A stretch of 64,000 nucleotides of DNA from Papilionanthe hookeriana x Papilionanthe teres (GCA_022702705.1 CM040427.1:70716783-70780782), one strand, 5' to 3'; positions 1-11,760 are shown, counted from the stretch's first letter. Notes: generated from the letters alone by a model not told the origin. Translations and numbers: made by a program.

Positions 1-199
1 GAGTAATCTGACTGAAATCCTTGATGGTATATATTATATTTCACTTTTTAAGCTCGAGTTTCTTGTGCGAATCAAACATAGAATCAATTTCGAAGCAATT
101 ATCAAATCTTATTCAGGATTTGGCACGTACTGAGAATTTGATAGTTTTTAATTTATAGGATTTATTAAAATCCATTCATACTAAATCTTGCTTTCAACC
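1..199. other. AT-rich flank, no feature seen
   Basis: AT-rich sequence without a convincing reading frame, RNA gene or repeat. It lies downstream (in LINE orientation) of the RT remnant at about 200-740 and may be the 3' part of that decayed element. Confidence 0.4.
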
Positions 200-740
200 G
201 AACAAACCCTTAATCTAAAGGCTAACATTCTACGCCATATAACATTTCAGGTTTCACCACCATCTAATAAAATTTCTCTTAAAGTATAAGCAGTATTTTA
301 TATCACACAACAGGTTGGATGCATTCCTCCACTTCAACCAAACAACTTGAAATCTGCTAATCACACCCCCAGCTATATCACCTAAACTTTGAACGAGAGA
401 CCCGAGATATCTAAAACATTCAAACTTTTTAATGATTTAATCACCCATACTTACAACTTTGTCACTAGAGCTACTTCCACTAAAATTACATTTCATGTAT
501 TAATTTCTAGATCTACTCAAACAATGGCTTCTAGTCTCCAATGTCGGCCTCCATAATTTAAGTTTTTTCTAAACTCATTATGTTGTCTTATCCACAAGAA
601 AGATATCACCAACAAAAAACATACACCAAGGTACATCCTCATGTAAATGTCTAGTAAGAGTATCCATAACTAAATCAAAAATATATGGGCTTAAAGTCAA
701 TACCTGATGTAATTCAACTAAAACAAGAAATATATTTGGT
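200..740 (-). pseudogene. LINE (L1-like) reverse transcriptase remnant
   Basis: Translating the minus strand in shifting frames gives a run of motifs typical of plant LINE reverse transcriptases, in the right order. LSPYIFDLVMDTLTRHLHE and VPWCMFFVGDIFLVDKT lie at about 700-590, then KKLKLWRPTLETRSHCLSR, FRYLGS and finally RNFIRWW...MLYGVEC at about 260-210. In intact elements the VPWCMFFVGD position reads FADD; here the catalytic pair is lost (FVGD). Stops and frameshifts run through the whole stretch. It is a dead 5'- and 3'-truncated copy with no neighbouring endonuclease domain that I can see. The family call rests on motif order, not on a database search. Confidence 0.7.
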
Positions 741-1132
741 CAAATCTCATTTTAGTACCAAAACTATAAATTCTAAATGCATTCCTCCAAAGAAATGAAA
801 ATAAAAAAAAATGAAAATGAAAAGAAGTTACCTTCCTCGATCGTTTCATATAGGAGAGGAGCGGATGGAGGAGTAAAATGGGAGTTCACTGTAAGCCACG
901 TTCCCATCAATGCATTCCTAGCGAGCACCTGTTGCGACTATCTCGTGAGGGTTTGGTATGAATGCAATGTTTTTGAATGAAACAATGTGAGGATTTCGGG
1001 AAGGAGAGGGCTTCAAGGAGAGACGAGTAGGCGAGGGAGATGATTAGGGCAAGAGGGGGATGGCCACGATTTTGGTGGTATAATGGATTATCTTTTACAG
1101 TTAATAATAACTTTAAATCCATCAGTTCTTAA
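741..1132. other. Intergenic, nothing recognised
   Basis: Short ATG-initiated frames on both strands (such as 777-980 plus) show no protein-family features. No RNA gene or repeat is evident. Confidence 0.4.
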
Positions 1133-1442
1133 CACTATTACTGACAAAAATTTTTGTCCCTTATTTAAAAAAAATGTGCCCGTTAATTTATCTGTGGGTT
1201 CGAAGAGAACTGACGAAATATGACCGTCGGTTAATATTTACTTATAATTGACAGTTTAATGCATCAATGATAATTAAAACCGTCAGAAAAAAAAAAAATA
1301 CTGTTAATAAGCGATGGCTTGTCCTTTAGTAATGTTTTCGCAAGTAACCCAAATCATAAACTCTTGCAAAAAATGTTGGATAATAAAATATTTTTTCAGT
1401 CTCAAATTAAGGCCATCGGTTTTAGCATTTTTTCCTGTAGTG
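1133..1442. mobile_element. Possible non-autonomous CACTA-type element
   Basis: The segment starts with CACTA (1133-1137) and ends with TAGTG (1438-1442). The right end read inward is CACTACAGGAAAAAATGC, a classic plant CACTA terminus, and it is followed by subterminal copies of ACCGATGG/ACCGTCGG. The left terminus is poorly matched beyond the first five bases and no 3-bp target duplication is visible, so the left boundary is a guess. No coding capacity. Confidence 0.4.
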
Positions 1443-2169
1443 TATGAACGAGTATAGAAAGAGCAAATTTTCACACTTCTTGAAAAAATTTCAATTATTT
1501 TGGTAATTTTTGAAATTTTCATGCAATTGTTATCTAGAATATAGATATATAAGTTTAAATTTAAAATAAAAATTTGAAGAAAATGCAAAATAGAATGCAC
1601 ATATAGAACTCCTTAACATATGCATGTTGTGACAAGGCCTCAATATCCTTGTGCACATATATAAATAAACATTCTCTCTTTACTTTCTACCACAATTTTA
1701 GCATGCAACAATGTTAGATTGTTTGAACAAACAACTTTACTCAATCCACAGAACTCTTCTTTTTAATGATTTACTCTATTCAAAACTCATATCCAACTTC
1801 CCATAACTGCAAAATTCAAAGATGTTGATCACACAATATTATCTTTTTATCTCAAAGTTAATAGTTTTGTAATGATTGATATAAACACAATCACCAATAA
1901 CAATCATTATCACAGTTTCCAATTGACCAATACTATACATATAATTGGCATTCATTAAAAGTAAATAAAATGTTTCTTACAAAAGAAGTGCATGCCTTCA
2001 AATCAAGAGTGTGATAAACTGATGCATCATTTTAGCTTGCCTAAGATTCTTAATTAACTTGTGCATAGCATCAAGAGCAGTCAATCTTCTCCTTCTTCTC
2101 CAACAGAATGACTGCTCTTGATGATATATATCCACCATTAATTCAACTCTTTTGAAGTTCAAAATGAGC
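1443..2169. other. 3' flank of the bHLH gene
   Basis: AT-rich sequence downstream of the bHLH stop codon. It should hold the 3' UTR and polyadenylation site of that gene, but I could not place the end of the transcript. No other feature seen. Confidence 0.4.
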
Positions 2170-4882
2170 CTATCGAAAGCATCCACCGATTGATGGAGAC
2201 CAGTAATCAGCTCCATCATCGCTGCCCACATGCAATGTACATGATACTGGAACCAGGCACAGTCCCCTACTCCTTAGATCCTTCTTTATCTCAACATTGC
2301 CATCCTAATAAATGTTATTATGCAGGAAAATAATTAACTAATACTTATTATGATTTAAGTTTAATCAATCATAATAGGGAAAGAAATTATGTCAAGATAT
2401 ATTGTAAAATTAAATTATAAGATTTATTTCGATATTAGTGTACTATAAATGAAGAGTTTACATTATGATAATCTTAATTAAATTAAATAATCTTAAACTC
2501 ACTTTAATAAATTTTTATTAGAATATCCTTATTTTCACTTTGATAGTAATTTATCTATTTTCTTATAAAAAAATAACATAATTAGACATAAAAATTAAAC
2601 TTGAAATTGCATGATATGTTATATAACACACTTAATGACTGTTATTACCTGATCAAGTGGACCTCTCTTCATGCAATGATCATTCAACAACTGTCATGGT
2701 ACCATTGCAAAGATATTAGTGTCAAATAAAGCAAAACAAAGCTTTGAACTTTAGTTTCAGAGAAGAGCCTTAAAGGCTGTAAAGTTCCATCTCATTGTCC
2801 TTTTTTATATGAAAAAGTAGCTGTAGATCTTAAAGGGTTTATTAGTTATGGTTAAAGTTTGTCCTCTTCTTTCTAAGGAACTCAAGTTCTGACTCAGAGG
2901 TGCTAAGTCACTTTAGCTAAGTTGGTTTCAGAGTGGAAGTTTACAAAAAAGAAGAAAATATTAAGTGCGGACATTGACGATGGTGTGGTTTCGACCACTC
3001 AAATCCGTGCTATTATCAATATGTGCTGATGACCCACCTAATGTTTAACGCAAAAAGCAAGAGGCCTGGATAAAATTCTTCTTTATCCGCAGTGTGCATG
3101 TAGATTAAGGGTGCGTTTGGGGCAGCTTGCTTCTGCTTATCTAGATAAGCCGCTTATCTGAAAAAGCGGACTGCAGGATTCGACCCGCGTTACGCATTTA
3201 GTGTAAAAAACCAACCGCATTTTCGGATAAGCTGCTCAAACGCAATTTCTAAATAGTGAGGTGGTGTTTTCAAAAGGCCACCGTTGTGAATAAGCTGTCC
3301 CAAACGGAGCCTAAATTTGCTCAAATATCTTCCAAAAAAAAAAAAAGAGCTTAAGATTCAGTGTTAGAGAAGAATACCTGACCAGGGTCTTCTGGAAATA
3401 TACAACTCCTTTCTCCCTGTGCCTGAAAAATTGCATCAACTCCCTTTAATTGAAATGTCGTATAATAAGTTTTAGATTTCTTATAGTTTAAGATGAATGC
3501 TTATCTCCATTCAATACTGCTAAAGCCTTCTTCAACATTTTCATGCTTGGGCTTAGAATGTTGCTATATATATATATATATATAACTTAGAAAATGTAAA
3601 TTATTTGAGTCAACACTAATGTGAAAACTCTCCATTCTTAATGCACATTAGTATAAATTTCATTTATTGTTATGTATAGTTTTATCAAAGAAGAAGTTCA
3701 CATTAGTCATAAAAGTAGGCCTGAAACGACTCATTAGCTATATAATAATATTTTAACAACACTCATTAAGGAAAAATTACTACACATTTCTTCAAAATAC
3801 ATGGCTAAAAAAATCATGATTAGCTAAGATACCTTCTTGTCTCACTTAGTAAGAAAAATATTTAAAAAATATTAATAATATTTTGGCCTCAAAATTAGTA
3901 ATAATAATTTTTTTTAAGAAAAGACATAAGTTAAAAATATTAGCTAAATGACCATCTTTTAACCACACTTTCTTTTAAATAAAGTGTGGCAATAATTTTT
4001 TTGCAGTAAGAAAATACTTTTTACCTTAAGGTATTTGTAATGCCATGCATTATATACCCATAAAAAGCCCGTTTGCCTTTAAAGACTAAAAGTTGTCATG
4101 TAAAATAAAAGGGAATACTTCTTTTGTTATTTTGTTTTGAGGTTAGGTTTAATGATAGCTTACAGGGAGCCTTGTTTTCCTTGACGCAGTATTCAAGTAA
4201 GGGGAGCTTAGAGCCTGCAAAGCCAACAAAAGGTGATTGAAAGGCATAGTGAGAAGCATATATACAATAGCACTATATGTATTTTGTTCATCCCACTTCC
4301 ATGACTTTATAATTTCTCATCCACTACAAAGGAAGAGAAAAATAATGGAAAGAAGATGGAAAGAGAGATAAAGAGAGAAGTACTGAACCTCAATTTGACT
4401 CTGAAGGAATCTGATATAGCCAATGGCTTCAAGCAACACAGAAGCTGTGTCAGTCTGAAAAAGAAAGCCAAAGCCATGCCAGGTTGCTCTTTTATTTGTA
4501 ACATCAATTTCAAAATATGCACATATTATTAAAAATGGTAAAGTGCTGTATGTTTTATTCACCAAAATAGGAGTTGGCCTGCTGTTACTCATCTACCTCT
4601 ATAAAGGCACTGCTGTCAAAAATATTAGTACTTTAGTGCAAATAATCTCTTACCTTTCCAAATGGGGAAACCAATTGGTGCAGTGCTGTTATTCTATCCC
4701 CAAGTTTTTCCTTCCTTACCTGAATAAATTGATCATAAATTATTAACTTACATAAAAAAAAAAGATATTTTGATTATAGTTTTGAAGTGATTGAAGAATT
4801 TTATTTTATTTTAAATAAAAAAGCTGTCTATATGGTTAAAAAGTTAAATATATAAATGCAAAAGGAGTAAGATAATTGAATG

Positions 4883-4962
<80 letters not shown>

Positions 4963-6114
4963 GGGGTGTAAACCTTGAAAGTAGTGGACTGTGATGATGA
5001 AGAGCCTTGAACCCTTGTTTTCTTTGAAACTGCACCTGTTTCTATGCTATTGCACTAGTATAATATTAAGAAGAAGAAGATAACAAGATCAAAACAAGGA
5101 ACATGTGGAGGCGTGCCTTTAAAAAACTGTTTTTTACTTTAAAGAAAAGTTAGCCAATTTGTCTAAGATAACACTCTTAGATTGTTTTGTTTTTACAATA
5201 TACTTTTTCTCTTGCTCTCTCCTGTTAGAAAAAACCACACACCAATTACCTCAGATGAGTGATCTGGAGGAAGATGCCTTCTTTCAGCCTTGTTGTTGGA
5301 GAAATCTAACATATTGCAGCTCAAGCTTGAGGTGACACAGGATCTGGGAGAAGAGACTGGTAAAATCTGACTCCAAGAAGCTCTACTGGCTGTGGCTAGT
5401 TGGATTTCTTCACTGGTGCTTCCATGGCTGTACAGGCTCTCTGAGTTCTCCTCCTTAACATCAACAGTATATGCTCCTTGTGATTGGTGCATGAGTTGCT
5501 CTTCCCAATTCAATGCTTTCTTAAAAGGAGTACCAAGGCCGTACCTCTCCTCTTCACCCACTAACCCTCCACTGGAAGATTGTTATAAAAAAAATATTAA
5601 TTGATATAAGTTTGAAGAATTGCATAACATAAGATCAATAAGAACAGAAAATAAGCTCTTTTTACTGTAAAATCTTCAGAATTATATATGAAAAAATATT
5701 GAAGTTAATCTCTTGCTTTCATTGAAGGTGTCGTTTCTTATCAAAGAATGCTTCTTCTTAGTTAACATTGATAAGATTGCAAGAAAAGTTGATGAAGTTG
5801 ACTGTGCTTATATATATATATAAATAGACTTACAAATTATAGGAGAGAGAGACCGAGAAAGAGAGGGAGAGAGAGAGAGGATATAATTACAGCAACAGTT
5901 GGCTCCATGATTGTGGAAGTTCTTGGCTCTCATACAAAGAGTTCAAGGAAAGAGAATTGGAGGGCTGAAGATGTTGTTGAAGAGCATGAGGGTGGAGAAG
6001 AGGAGAGGTTTCTCCATTAGCAGCTCTTAGATGGTTCATGTTCCACCATGAGGGGCTTCCTCCCACCATCTGTTGCTGCAACAGAGAGCCTTGAAAAACA
6101 CCTGATTTATTCAT
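2170..6114 (-). CDS. bHLH68: bHLH68-like basic helix-loop-helix transcription factor (9 exons)
   Basis: Nuclear transcription factor of the bHLH68/bHLH112/bHLH133 group. Minus-strand exons: 6114-5891, 5571-5250, 5054-4974, 4719-4654, 4454-4389, 4214-4164, 3422-3378, 2690-2649, 2304-2170. Every intron is GT-AG, the frame stays open across all junctions, and the product is 343 residues. The N-terminus (MNKSGVFQGSLLQQQMVGG, then SWWNMN) and the SWSQLLL motif closing exon 1 are hallmarks of this clade, as are SCVTSSLSCNMLDFSN (exon 2) and a C-terminus containing GLCLVPVSCTLHVGSDDGADYW. The helix-loop-helix is split at the usual site: VRKEKLGDRITALHQLVSPFGK (exon 4) and TDTASVLLEAIGYIRFLQSQIE (exon 5). 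The basic region lacks the canonical His-Glu-Arg trio, as expected for this atypical group, so binding to a standard E-box cannot be assumed. The start is the first ATG of the conserved N-terminus. The exact Arabidopsis orthologue within the clade is uncertain. Confidence 0.93.
3109..3311. mobile_element. Tourist/PIF-Harbinger-like MITE in bHLH intron 7
   Basis: A 203-bp element with imperfect terminal inverted repeats: GGGTGCGTTTGGGGCAGCTT at the left and, read inward, GGCTCCGTTTGGGACAGCTT at the right (three mismatches in 20). It is flanked on both sides by TAA (3106-3108 and 3312-3314), the trinucleotide target duplication typical of PIF/Harbinger MITEs. It has no coding capacity. It lies in the 687-bp intron between exons 7 and 8 of the bHLH gene and does not touch either splice site. 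Confidence 0.72.
3564..3584. repeat. (TA)n microsatellite
   Basis: Short uninterrupted TA run in intron 6 of the bHLH gene. Confidence 0.85.
4886..4959. repeat. (TA)37 microsatellite in bHLH intron 3
   Basis: An uninterrupted run of about 37 TA units between exons 4 and 3 of the bHLH gene. It ends about 15 bp from the exon 3 donor site (4973-4972), so length changes here act very close to a splice site. It can extrude as a cruciform or hairpin. Confidence 0.9.
5843..5880. repeat. (GA)n-rich tract in bHLH intron 1
   Basis: Purine tract of GA and GAGG units just inside the donor of intron 1 (minus-strand gene). GA/CT tracts near plant promoters and first introns are often bound by BPC-type GAGA-binding proteins; that role is inference here. 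Confidence 0.6.
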
Positions 6115-6260
6115 TCCTGAAAACCCTAAACAGCTTGCTCAAGCTCTTCCTCCCTCCCTCTTTTTATCCTTCTTTTCTTCTTCTTCTTCCACCCTTTTCT
6201 ACCACCCTGAGGTCAATCTTTGGAAGCTTTGCCTTTCTTTGTTTCTGTGGCTGTGATTTA
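6115..6260 (-). promoter_or_regulatory. Putative 5' UTR of the bHLH gene, GA-rich
   Basis: Immediately upstream of the ATG at 6114 the minus strand is purine-rich (the plus strand reads CTCTTCCTCCCTCCCTC and repeated TTCTTC). Such GA-rich leaders are common in plant transcripts. The transcription start and TATA box cannot be fixed by eye. Confidence 0.4.
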
Positions 6261-8362
6261 AGAGAAGAGAAAGGAGTGATACTGTTTGTAGGAACCTCAT
6301 ATTTACCTGAGGTTAAGGCTCGCGTGGTCCTTTTGTTTTGTTTTGTATGCTTTACCCTCCCCTTTCTTTAATATTTTGTACATCTTTCTTCTGTGTTTTA
6401 CCTTTATTTTTTATTTTGCAACTTAACTTTGCTTTTCTTTCTTTTTTTTTTTTTTATCTTTTTCTCTCTGGCTTTTGCAAAAGTAGGGAAAGAAAGGTGG
6501 TGGCAGTGCTTTCCGAATAAAAGCAGTGTTTTATGGAGATGATTAAGAGTTAATTGAGTTGGCTTGAAATAACCATCTCTTGCTAGAGTCAATTAAGATG
6601 TTTCTTTTATTACCCAAATTGACTAGAGAAAGATCTCTAGTTTTTCTTTTCTTTTACTTTTTTCCTTTTTTCTTTGTGGGGATTCTTCATTTTAAATAAG
6701 AAAAATATATAGAGAATTATTGGGAAGTAATGAAGATATGAAATATGAGGCACAAAACTTGCTTCTTTGCCAAAGCTTAAAATTATTTGTTGGGTTGAGC
6801 TTAAGTGATTCACTTCAATGTTTTTGCTCTTGTTAATTTTTTGTTTGTAAGTATGTGTCTATCATAAAGATTAATTTAGGTTTTAAGAATCTTGAATAGG
6901 ATTAAAAATTTGTCATTTTTTAGATGTGAGTTGATAGTGAATGTTAGATGTAACATTTATTTTGAGATACAAATAAAATATTTTAAATCAATCTTTAATC
7001 TTTTATCATATCATTTCAAAAATTAAAGCCAATATATACTGTCAAAGAGCTCATTGCAGTTTTTAGGGTAGAACTCTAACCAAAGATTGTTAAATGAAAT
7101 AATTATTACCTCCATATGAGGAATCAAGTATCTCTCATCTTATGCTCTTCTTATCTATAATTGATCTCATTTCTATCCTTATGTAATTACCATATACCCT
7201 ATGTACTAGATGTATTTGGTCAATTCAATCATGAAATGTTATTGAACATGAGCTTGTTTGGTAGATTTTGCCAAAAATTTAACCAATTCCCCTTATGCAT
7301 TTAAATCAAAAGGAGAAGGACTCTTGTAAAGTCACATAAATCTGATCAACTTTTCATTAAGCTTGCCAAGTAGAAGAACCTATTCACCTCTAAAACTCAA
7401 CAACTAAAATAATTAAATTCACAAAATCTACCCGCCCACTAAGAATAAAATTTCCACGAGAAATCATTGTTATATTGAATCTAATTGGTAGTTTCCTACA
7501 TTTAGAGAAACTACCCCCATTTAGAGCAATTGCTACTATAACAAAATAAATGGATTTCATTCATGTATTGTGATAGAATTTTTTATTAGAAATTTGTAAA
7601 TATTTTGAGCTAAAATCTTTTAAAAATAAGTGGATACCTCCAAGGATACTCTATCAAACAATCTACTTTTAAATTTACTTAATAGCCATCAATGTCCCCA
7701 ACTCCTACCCTCCAAAATTATAGTTGTTCTTAGTATTTTCTATGGAAATCTTAAATTTCTATCTTGCGCCCAATAATTAAGGCTCAGATAGCTTCTTTCA
7801 TTTCCGTTTGATTTATTCTTCTAGTCCCCATTACTGAGCCCTCTTATGTTGGTTTGGTTAGGTACATCTTTCTTTGAACACACTTTTTGATGTGTTTTTT
7901 ATCTTGATTTTTTTACTACATTTGGTGGCCCATTTGATAAACTTGGCTTATTGAGTTTTCGGAATGTGTTTTTACATGATATTTATAGATGTTTAGATGA
8001 ACTAAAAGGCATTGATTTGTTTAATAGATATTCCAAAAATAATTCAAAAAAAATCTAGAAAAGCCAATCACTTATAAGAAAGGTTATCTAGTGTAGATGT
8101 TTTTATTGCAAGAGAAAGTATTGCTCGGAACATTCGCAAAGCTTAAGCTAAGAGCATATGGGCTGTTCTGGAAGCACATAAATGATAATGCACATAAAAG
8201 TGTCCTGCTAGACCTCTAGAACATATAAATACTTCTAATTTTTCAAACCTCTCTCCTTATTACAAACTCAATGACACATGAGACATAGAGGATGAGTCTT
8301 TTCACTATGGAAAATAGTCTTATTTTTACTGAAAATTCTAATAATACTTTAGTAATTATTTT
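6261..8362. other. Intergenic region upstream of the bHLH gene
   Basis: AT-rich, about 2.1 kb. It holds the presumed promoter of the divergently read bHLH gene and a (T)n-rich stretch near 6440-6465. At about 8228-8237 there is a TATA-like ATATAAATAC on the plus strand followed by an ATG-containing stretch that is cut by the copia insertion at 8362. No recognisable protein is encoded. Confidence 0.4.
8358..8362. repeat. Target site duplication, left (ATTTT)
   Basis: ATTTT directly outside the left LTR, matched at 13730-13734. Generated by copia integrase on insertion. Confidence 0.9.
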
Positions 8363-8984
8363 TGTTGTGGGATATGTACTTCCTGATATAGAAATAAAAC
8401 GCAAAGAGCACAAGCAAACACAAATCGTTTACGTGGTTCGATCCAACTGGATCTACGTCCACGGGAGGGAATCAATCAAGTAGTTCACTAAGGTAAAAGA
8501 AATGGAGAATACATAGCTTATACATAGAGATGAGTCCTCATCTTCCTTCTATAGCCTCCCCTCAAGCGACACCTTGATACAAGGCCTCAAGATGCTCTCC
8601 TCCTCTCTAACTCTCTAGCTATTCTCTCCTCCTTAGTTCTTTTTCACTCTTTAGAAAACCCACACTAAAGCCTCCCCTCCTCTCATCTATTTATAGTAGA
8701 TTAGATTACATTATAATATACTATAAATAGATGAGGTGTAACCTTTAAGAATTGCATGGCTTCCACATGTCCACCCTTTAGAGTCCTCCATCGCATGGTT
8801 TCCACATGTCCTTTCACATGTCCTTCTTCCACCGCATGGCCTCCACGTGTCCTTCCACATGTCCTCTTCTAGGGTATTCCATAATGAGGTGGCACCTTCT
8901 AAAGTCAACAAAAGAGGCTTTAAAGTAAGGAGGAGTTTAAGAGTGCTTACTTGCCTTAATGACTAATTGGGGGTCAAAACAACA
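8363..8984 (-). repeat. 3' LTR of the copia element
   Basis: 622 bp, TG...CA ends, apparently identical to 13108-13729. Because the element is read on the minus strand this is the 3' LTR. A 66-codon frame inside it recurs in the other LTR and is a by-product of the repeat. Confidence 0.95.
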
Positions 8985-8998
8985 AATCTCCACCTTGA
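8985..8998 (-). other. Polypurine tract of the copia element
   Basis: Read on the minus strand, the sequence abutting the 3' LTR is purine-rich (AAGGTGGAGATT), the expected plus-strand primer site. Confidence 0.7.
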
Positions 8999-9055
8999 CC
9001 CTCAATTATGAGATTCTAAAGTAGTGATTCCCTCCACCCGGCCCCCGAGGGGCCC

Positions 9056-9948
9056 TCAACCAGTAGAAAAGTTCACTAAGTCCAGACAGTGTCTGAACTT
9101 AGCTATGGGCAGCGCCTTGGTGAGCATGTCAGCAGGGTTCTCTTCGGTTGGTATCTTCTCCACCACTATTGAGCCTTTAGTAACAATGTCCCTTACGAAA
9201 TGAAGCTTTACATCTATGTGTTTGGATCTTTCATGAAATACTCGATTCTTGGTTAGGTGAATAGTGCTTTGGTTGTCACAAAACACGGTTATCACCTTCG
9301 ATGTATCCCAAGCTCCTCGGCCATGCCCTTTAGCCACATAGCTTCCTTGATTGCTTCGATCACGGCGATGTATTCGGCCTCTGTTGTTGAGAGGGCCACA
9401 ACCGATTGGAGGTTAGACTTCCAACCGACCGCAGATCGAAGACAGATGAAGATGAATCCGATCGGTGACTTCCTAGTGTCAATGCTTCTCGCATAATCGG
9501 AATCCACGTAACCAACTACCTTTTCTTCTTTGTCTTCCTGCCTTTTGAAGAGTAACCCTAAATCAGTGGTACCTCTTAAGTATCTCAGGATCCATTTTAG
9601 TGCTTCCCAGTGAGCCTGTCCTGGGCTTGCCATGAACCTGCTTACAATACTGACGGCGTAGGCTAAATCTGGTCTGCTGCAAACCATACCATACATGATG
9701 CTACCAACCCCACTGGCGTAGGGGACACCCTCCATGTACCTTTTCTCCTCTTCAGTCTCTGGTGCTTGAGAGTTCGATAGTCTGAAGTGTTGGCCAATAG
9801 ATGTTGCAACCTGCTTAGCCTCGTGCATGTTAAACCTTGTTAGAACCTTCTGAATATATGACTTTTGAGACAAGAATAAGCTACCCTTTTTCTTGTCTCT
9901 GGTAATCTCCATACCTAGGATCTTTGTAGTCGGTCCTAGGTCCTTCAT
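9056..9948 (-). CDS. pol: Copia RT C-terminus and RNase H
   Basis: Two frames (9948-9292 and 9337-9056) join after one missing base near 9297. The first runs from MKDLGPTTKILGMEI, the conserved end of copia RT, through a connection region (GSIMYGMVCSRPDLAYAV) into RNase H. RNase H landmarks are VGYVDSDYA, ALSTTEAEYIA and, in the second frame, VFCDNQSTIHL, HIDVKLHFVRD and NPADMLTK. These include the catalytic Asp and Glu positions. RNase H removes the RNA template during reverse transcription in the virus-like particle. The pol stop codon lies at 9056-9058, about 70 bp before the polypurine tract, as usual. Confidence 0.9.
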
Positions 9949-10661
9949 GTCAAATTCGAATCGAGCATACCTTTGATCTTCTGGACTTCCTCCTTGCTCC
10001 TGCTGGCTACTAACATATCATCCACATAAAGGAGCAAGTACGTACCGATTTCACCGTCTTGCCACTTCATGTACACACAGCTGTCGTAGCTGCTTCTGAC
10101 AAAACCGATCTTTAGCATGAAATCATCAAATCGTTTGTACCATTGTCTTGGGCTTTGTTTCAGCCCATACAATGCCTTCTTTAGCAAGCAAACTTTGTCC
10201 TTCGTCTCAGGTGTGTTGTACCCATCTGGCTGGTCCATGTAGATGGTTTCTTCAAGCTCTCCATGCGGAACGCAGTCTTAACATCTAGCCGTTCTAATTC
10301 CAAGTTGAATCGAACTCGCTAGTGCTAAGACTATCCTAATTGAGCAGTGCTTCACCACGGGTGAGAAGATTTCGTTGAAGTCAATCCCTTCAACCTGTGT
10401 GAATCCCTTTGCAACGAGTCTGGCTTTGTACTTGATCCTCTCAGTACCTGGCGTGCCTTCCTTCTTCTTAAAGGTCCACTTGCAGCCAACTACGCGTTTG
10501 TTCGTTGGTCGATCCACAAGTTCCCAGGCTTTGTTCTTCATCAGAGAGGCCATTTCCTCATCCATTGCCTCTTCCCACTTGTGTCTTTCCTTGCTCTTCA
10601 GGGCTTCCTTGTAGCTGTTTGGTCTCGCTTCTTCTATCACTTCGACGAACACTCGGAGCAA
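9945..10661 (-). CDS. pol: Copia reverse transcriptase (frameshifted)
   Basis: Frames 10661-10278 and 10238-9945 make up the fingers and palm. Motifs: WTFKKKEG, YKARLVAKGFTQVEGIDF, the PVVKHCSIR region, then LLKKALYGLKQSPRQWY and the catalytic YVDD at about 10028-10017. Comparison with the family frame shows an extra G near 10310, a missing T near 10268 (CTG reduced to CG) and a missing G near 9955 (CGG reduced to CG). The enzyme copies the element RNA into cDNA. All catalytic residues seen are intact; only the frame is broken. Confidence 0.9.
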
Positions 10662-11760
10662 AGGAGATCATATCTGCATGGCCATATCTCTCTGGCGGTC
10701 TGATAGTTCTCCTTTGTCTGTCCCTTACCAAGCTGTAGTCGTCAGATCTTCTTTCTGGTTCAGTCACTTGCTGGTCTTCTGCCACTTCGTCTTGATCGTT
10801 CACAATTGTCCTTCGATCAGTCAAAGTTTGTTGCAGCTCCACCTCAATTGACGAATCCTCCTTAGTGACACTGTCCCTGGTAACATAGCTTTGCGGATTC
10901 CCCATTTTGGACTCATCGAATGTCACATCCCTACCGATGATGCATTTTTGTTGATCTAAGCACCAAAGTTTGTAACCTTTGGTTCCAGGTCGGTATCCGA
11001 TGAAAATGCATTTCAAAGCCCTCGCTTCCAGCTTATCTCGTCTAACGTGAGCGTATGCAATACATCCAAAGACTTTAAGATTATCATAGTTATCTGGCTT
11101 TCCGTACCACATCTCCAAAGGAGTCTTCATGTCAACAACTGTCGATGGGCATCTGTTGATAAGGTAGCAGGCGGTTGACACAGCTTCGCCCCAGAAACTT
11201 TTGGGTAGACCTGCATTTAACAGCATGCACCGCACTCTCTCTAGGAGAGTCCTGTTCATCCTCTCAGCTAGGCCGTTCTGTTGAGGAGTGTTCCGGACCG
11301 TCTTGTGTCTTGTGATGCCATTCCTCCTGCACAGCTCCTCAAACTGCTCTGAACAGTACTCCAAGCCATTGTCGGTTCTCAAGTGCTTCAGCTTTGCTCC
11401 CATCTTATTTTCGGTGAGAGTTAACCAGTCCCCGAATCGTTGAAAAGCTTCATCTTTTGTTTTTAGGATAAAGACCCATACCTTCCGGTGTAGTCATCGA
11501 TGATAGACATGAAGTACCTTCCTCCTCCATGAGTCCGAGTTCTAGTCGGGCCCCATAGATCACCTGTGTACATAATCAAGAGGTTTCTTTGATGTATGTA
11601 TTCCGGTGGAGAACTTTACCACGGTGGCCTTCCCAAGTACACATTGTTCGCGGAATTCCGGTTGTCGACCCGATCTCCGCATAACGAGTTCCGTTTGGAC
11701 AATTCCCGTAAGCCCTTTTCACTTACATGCCCCAGCCTCATGTGCCATAGTCCGGATCCG
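10558..11760 (-). CDS. pol: Copia GAG-pre-integrase and integrase (frameshifted)
   Basis: The GAG-pre-integrase motif LWHMRLGHVSEKGL lies at about 11750-11710, followed by an interrupted zinc-binding stretch ending EQCVLGK. The integrase core follows with DLWGP, MSIIDDYT, LRTDNGLEY and TPQQNGLAERMNRTLLE. This supplies the D, D and E of the catalytic triad, with the E in GLAERMN. The open frame 11403-10558 continues into the FGCIAYAHV and FIGY region and the linker to RT. Upstream there are a missing G near 11660, an extra G near 11570 and a missing C near 11485. Integrase inserts the cDNA with the 5-bp duplication seen at the ends. Confidence 0.9.

Noticed and set aside
4317..4592. Two overlapping minus-strand frames around 4307-4592
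   Set aside because: They are exon 5 of the bHLH gene read into flanking introns.
6048..6592. Plus- and minus-strand frames rich in Phe/Leu/Ser/Lys upstream of bHLH
   Set aside because: Pyrimidine-rich 5' UTR and promoter sequence read as protein; no family features.
8711..8911. 66-codon frame repeated exactly at 13456-13656
   Set aside because: It lies inside the two copia LTRs, so its recurrence reflects the LTRs; no family features.
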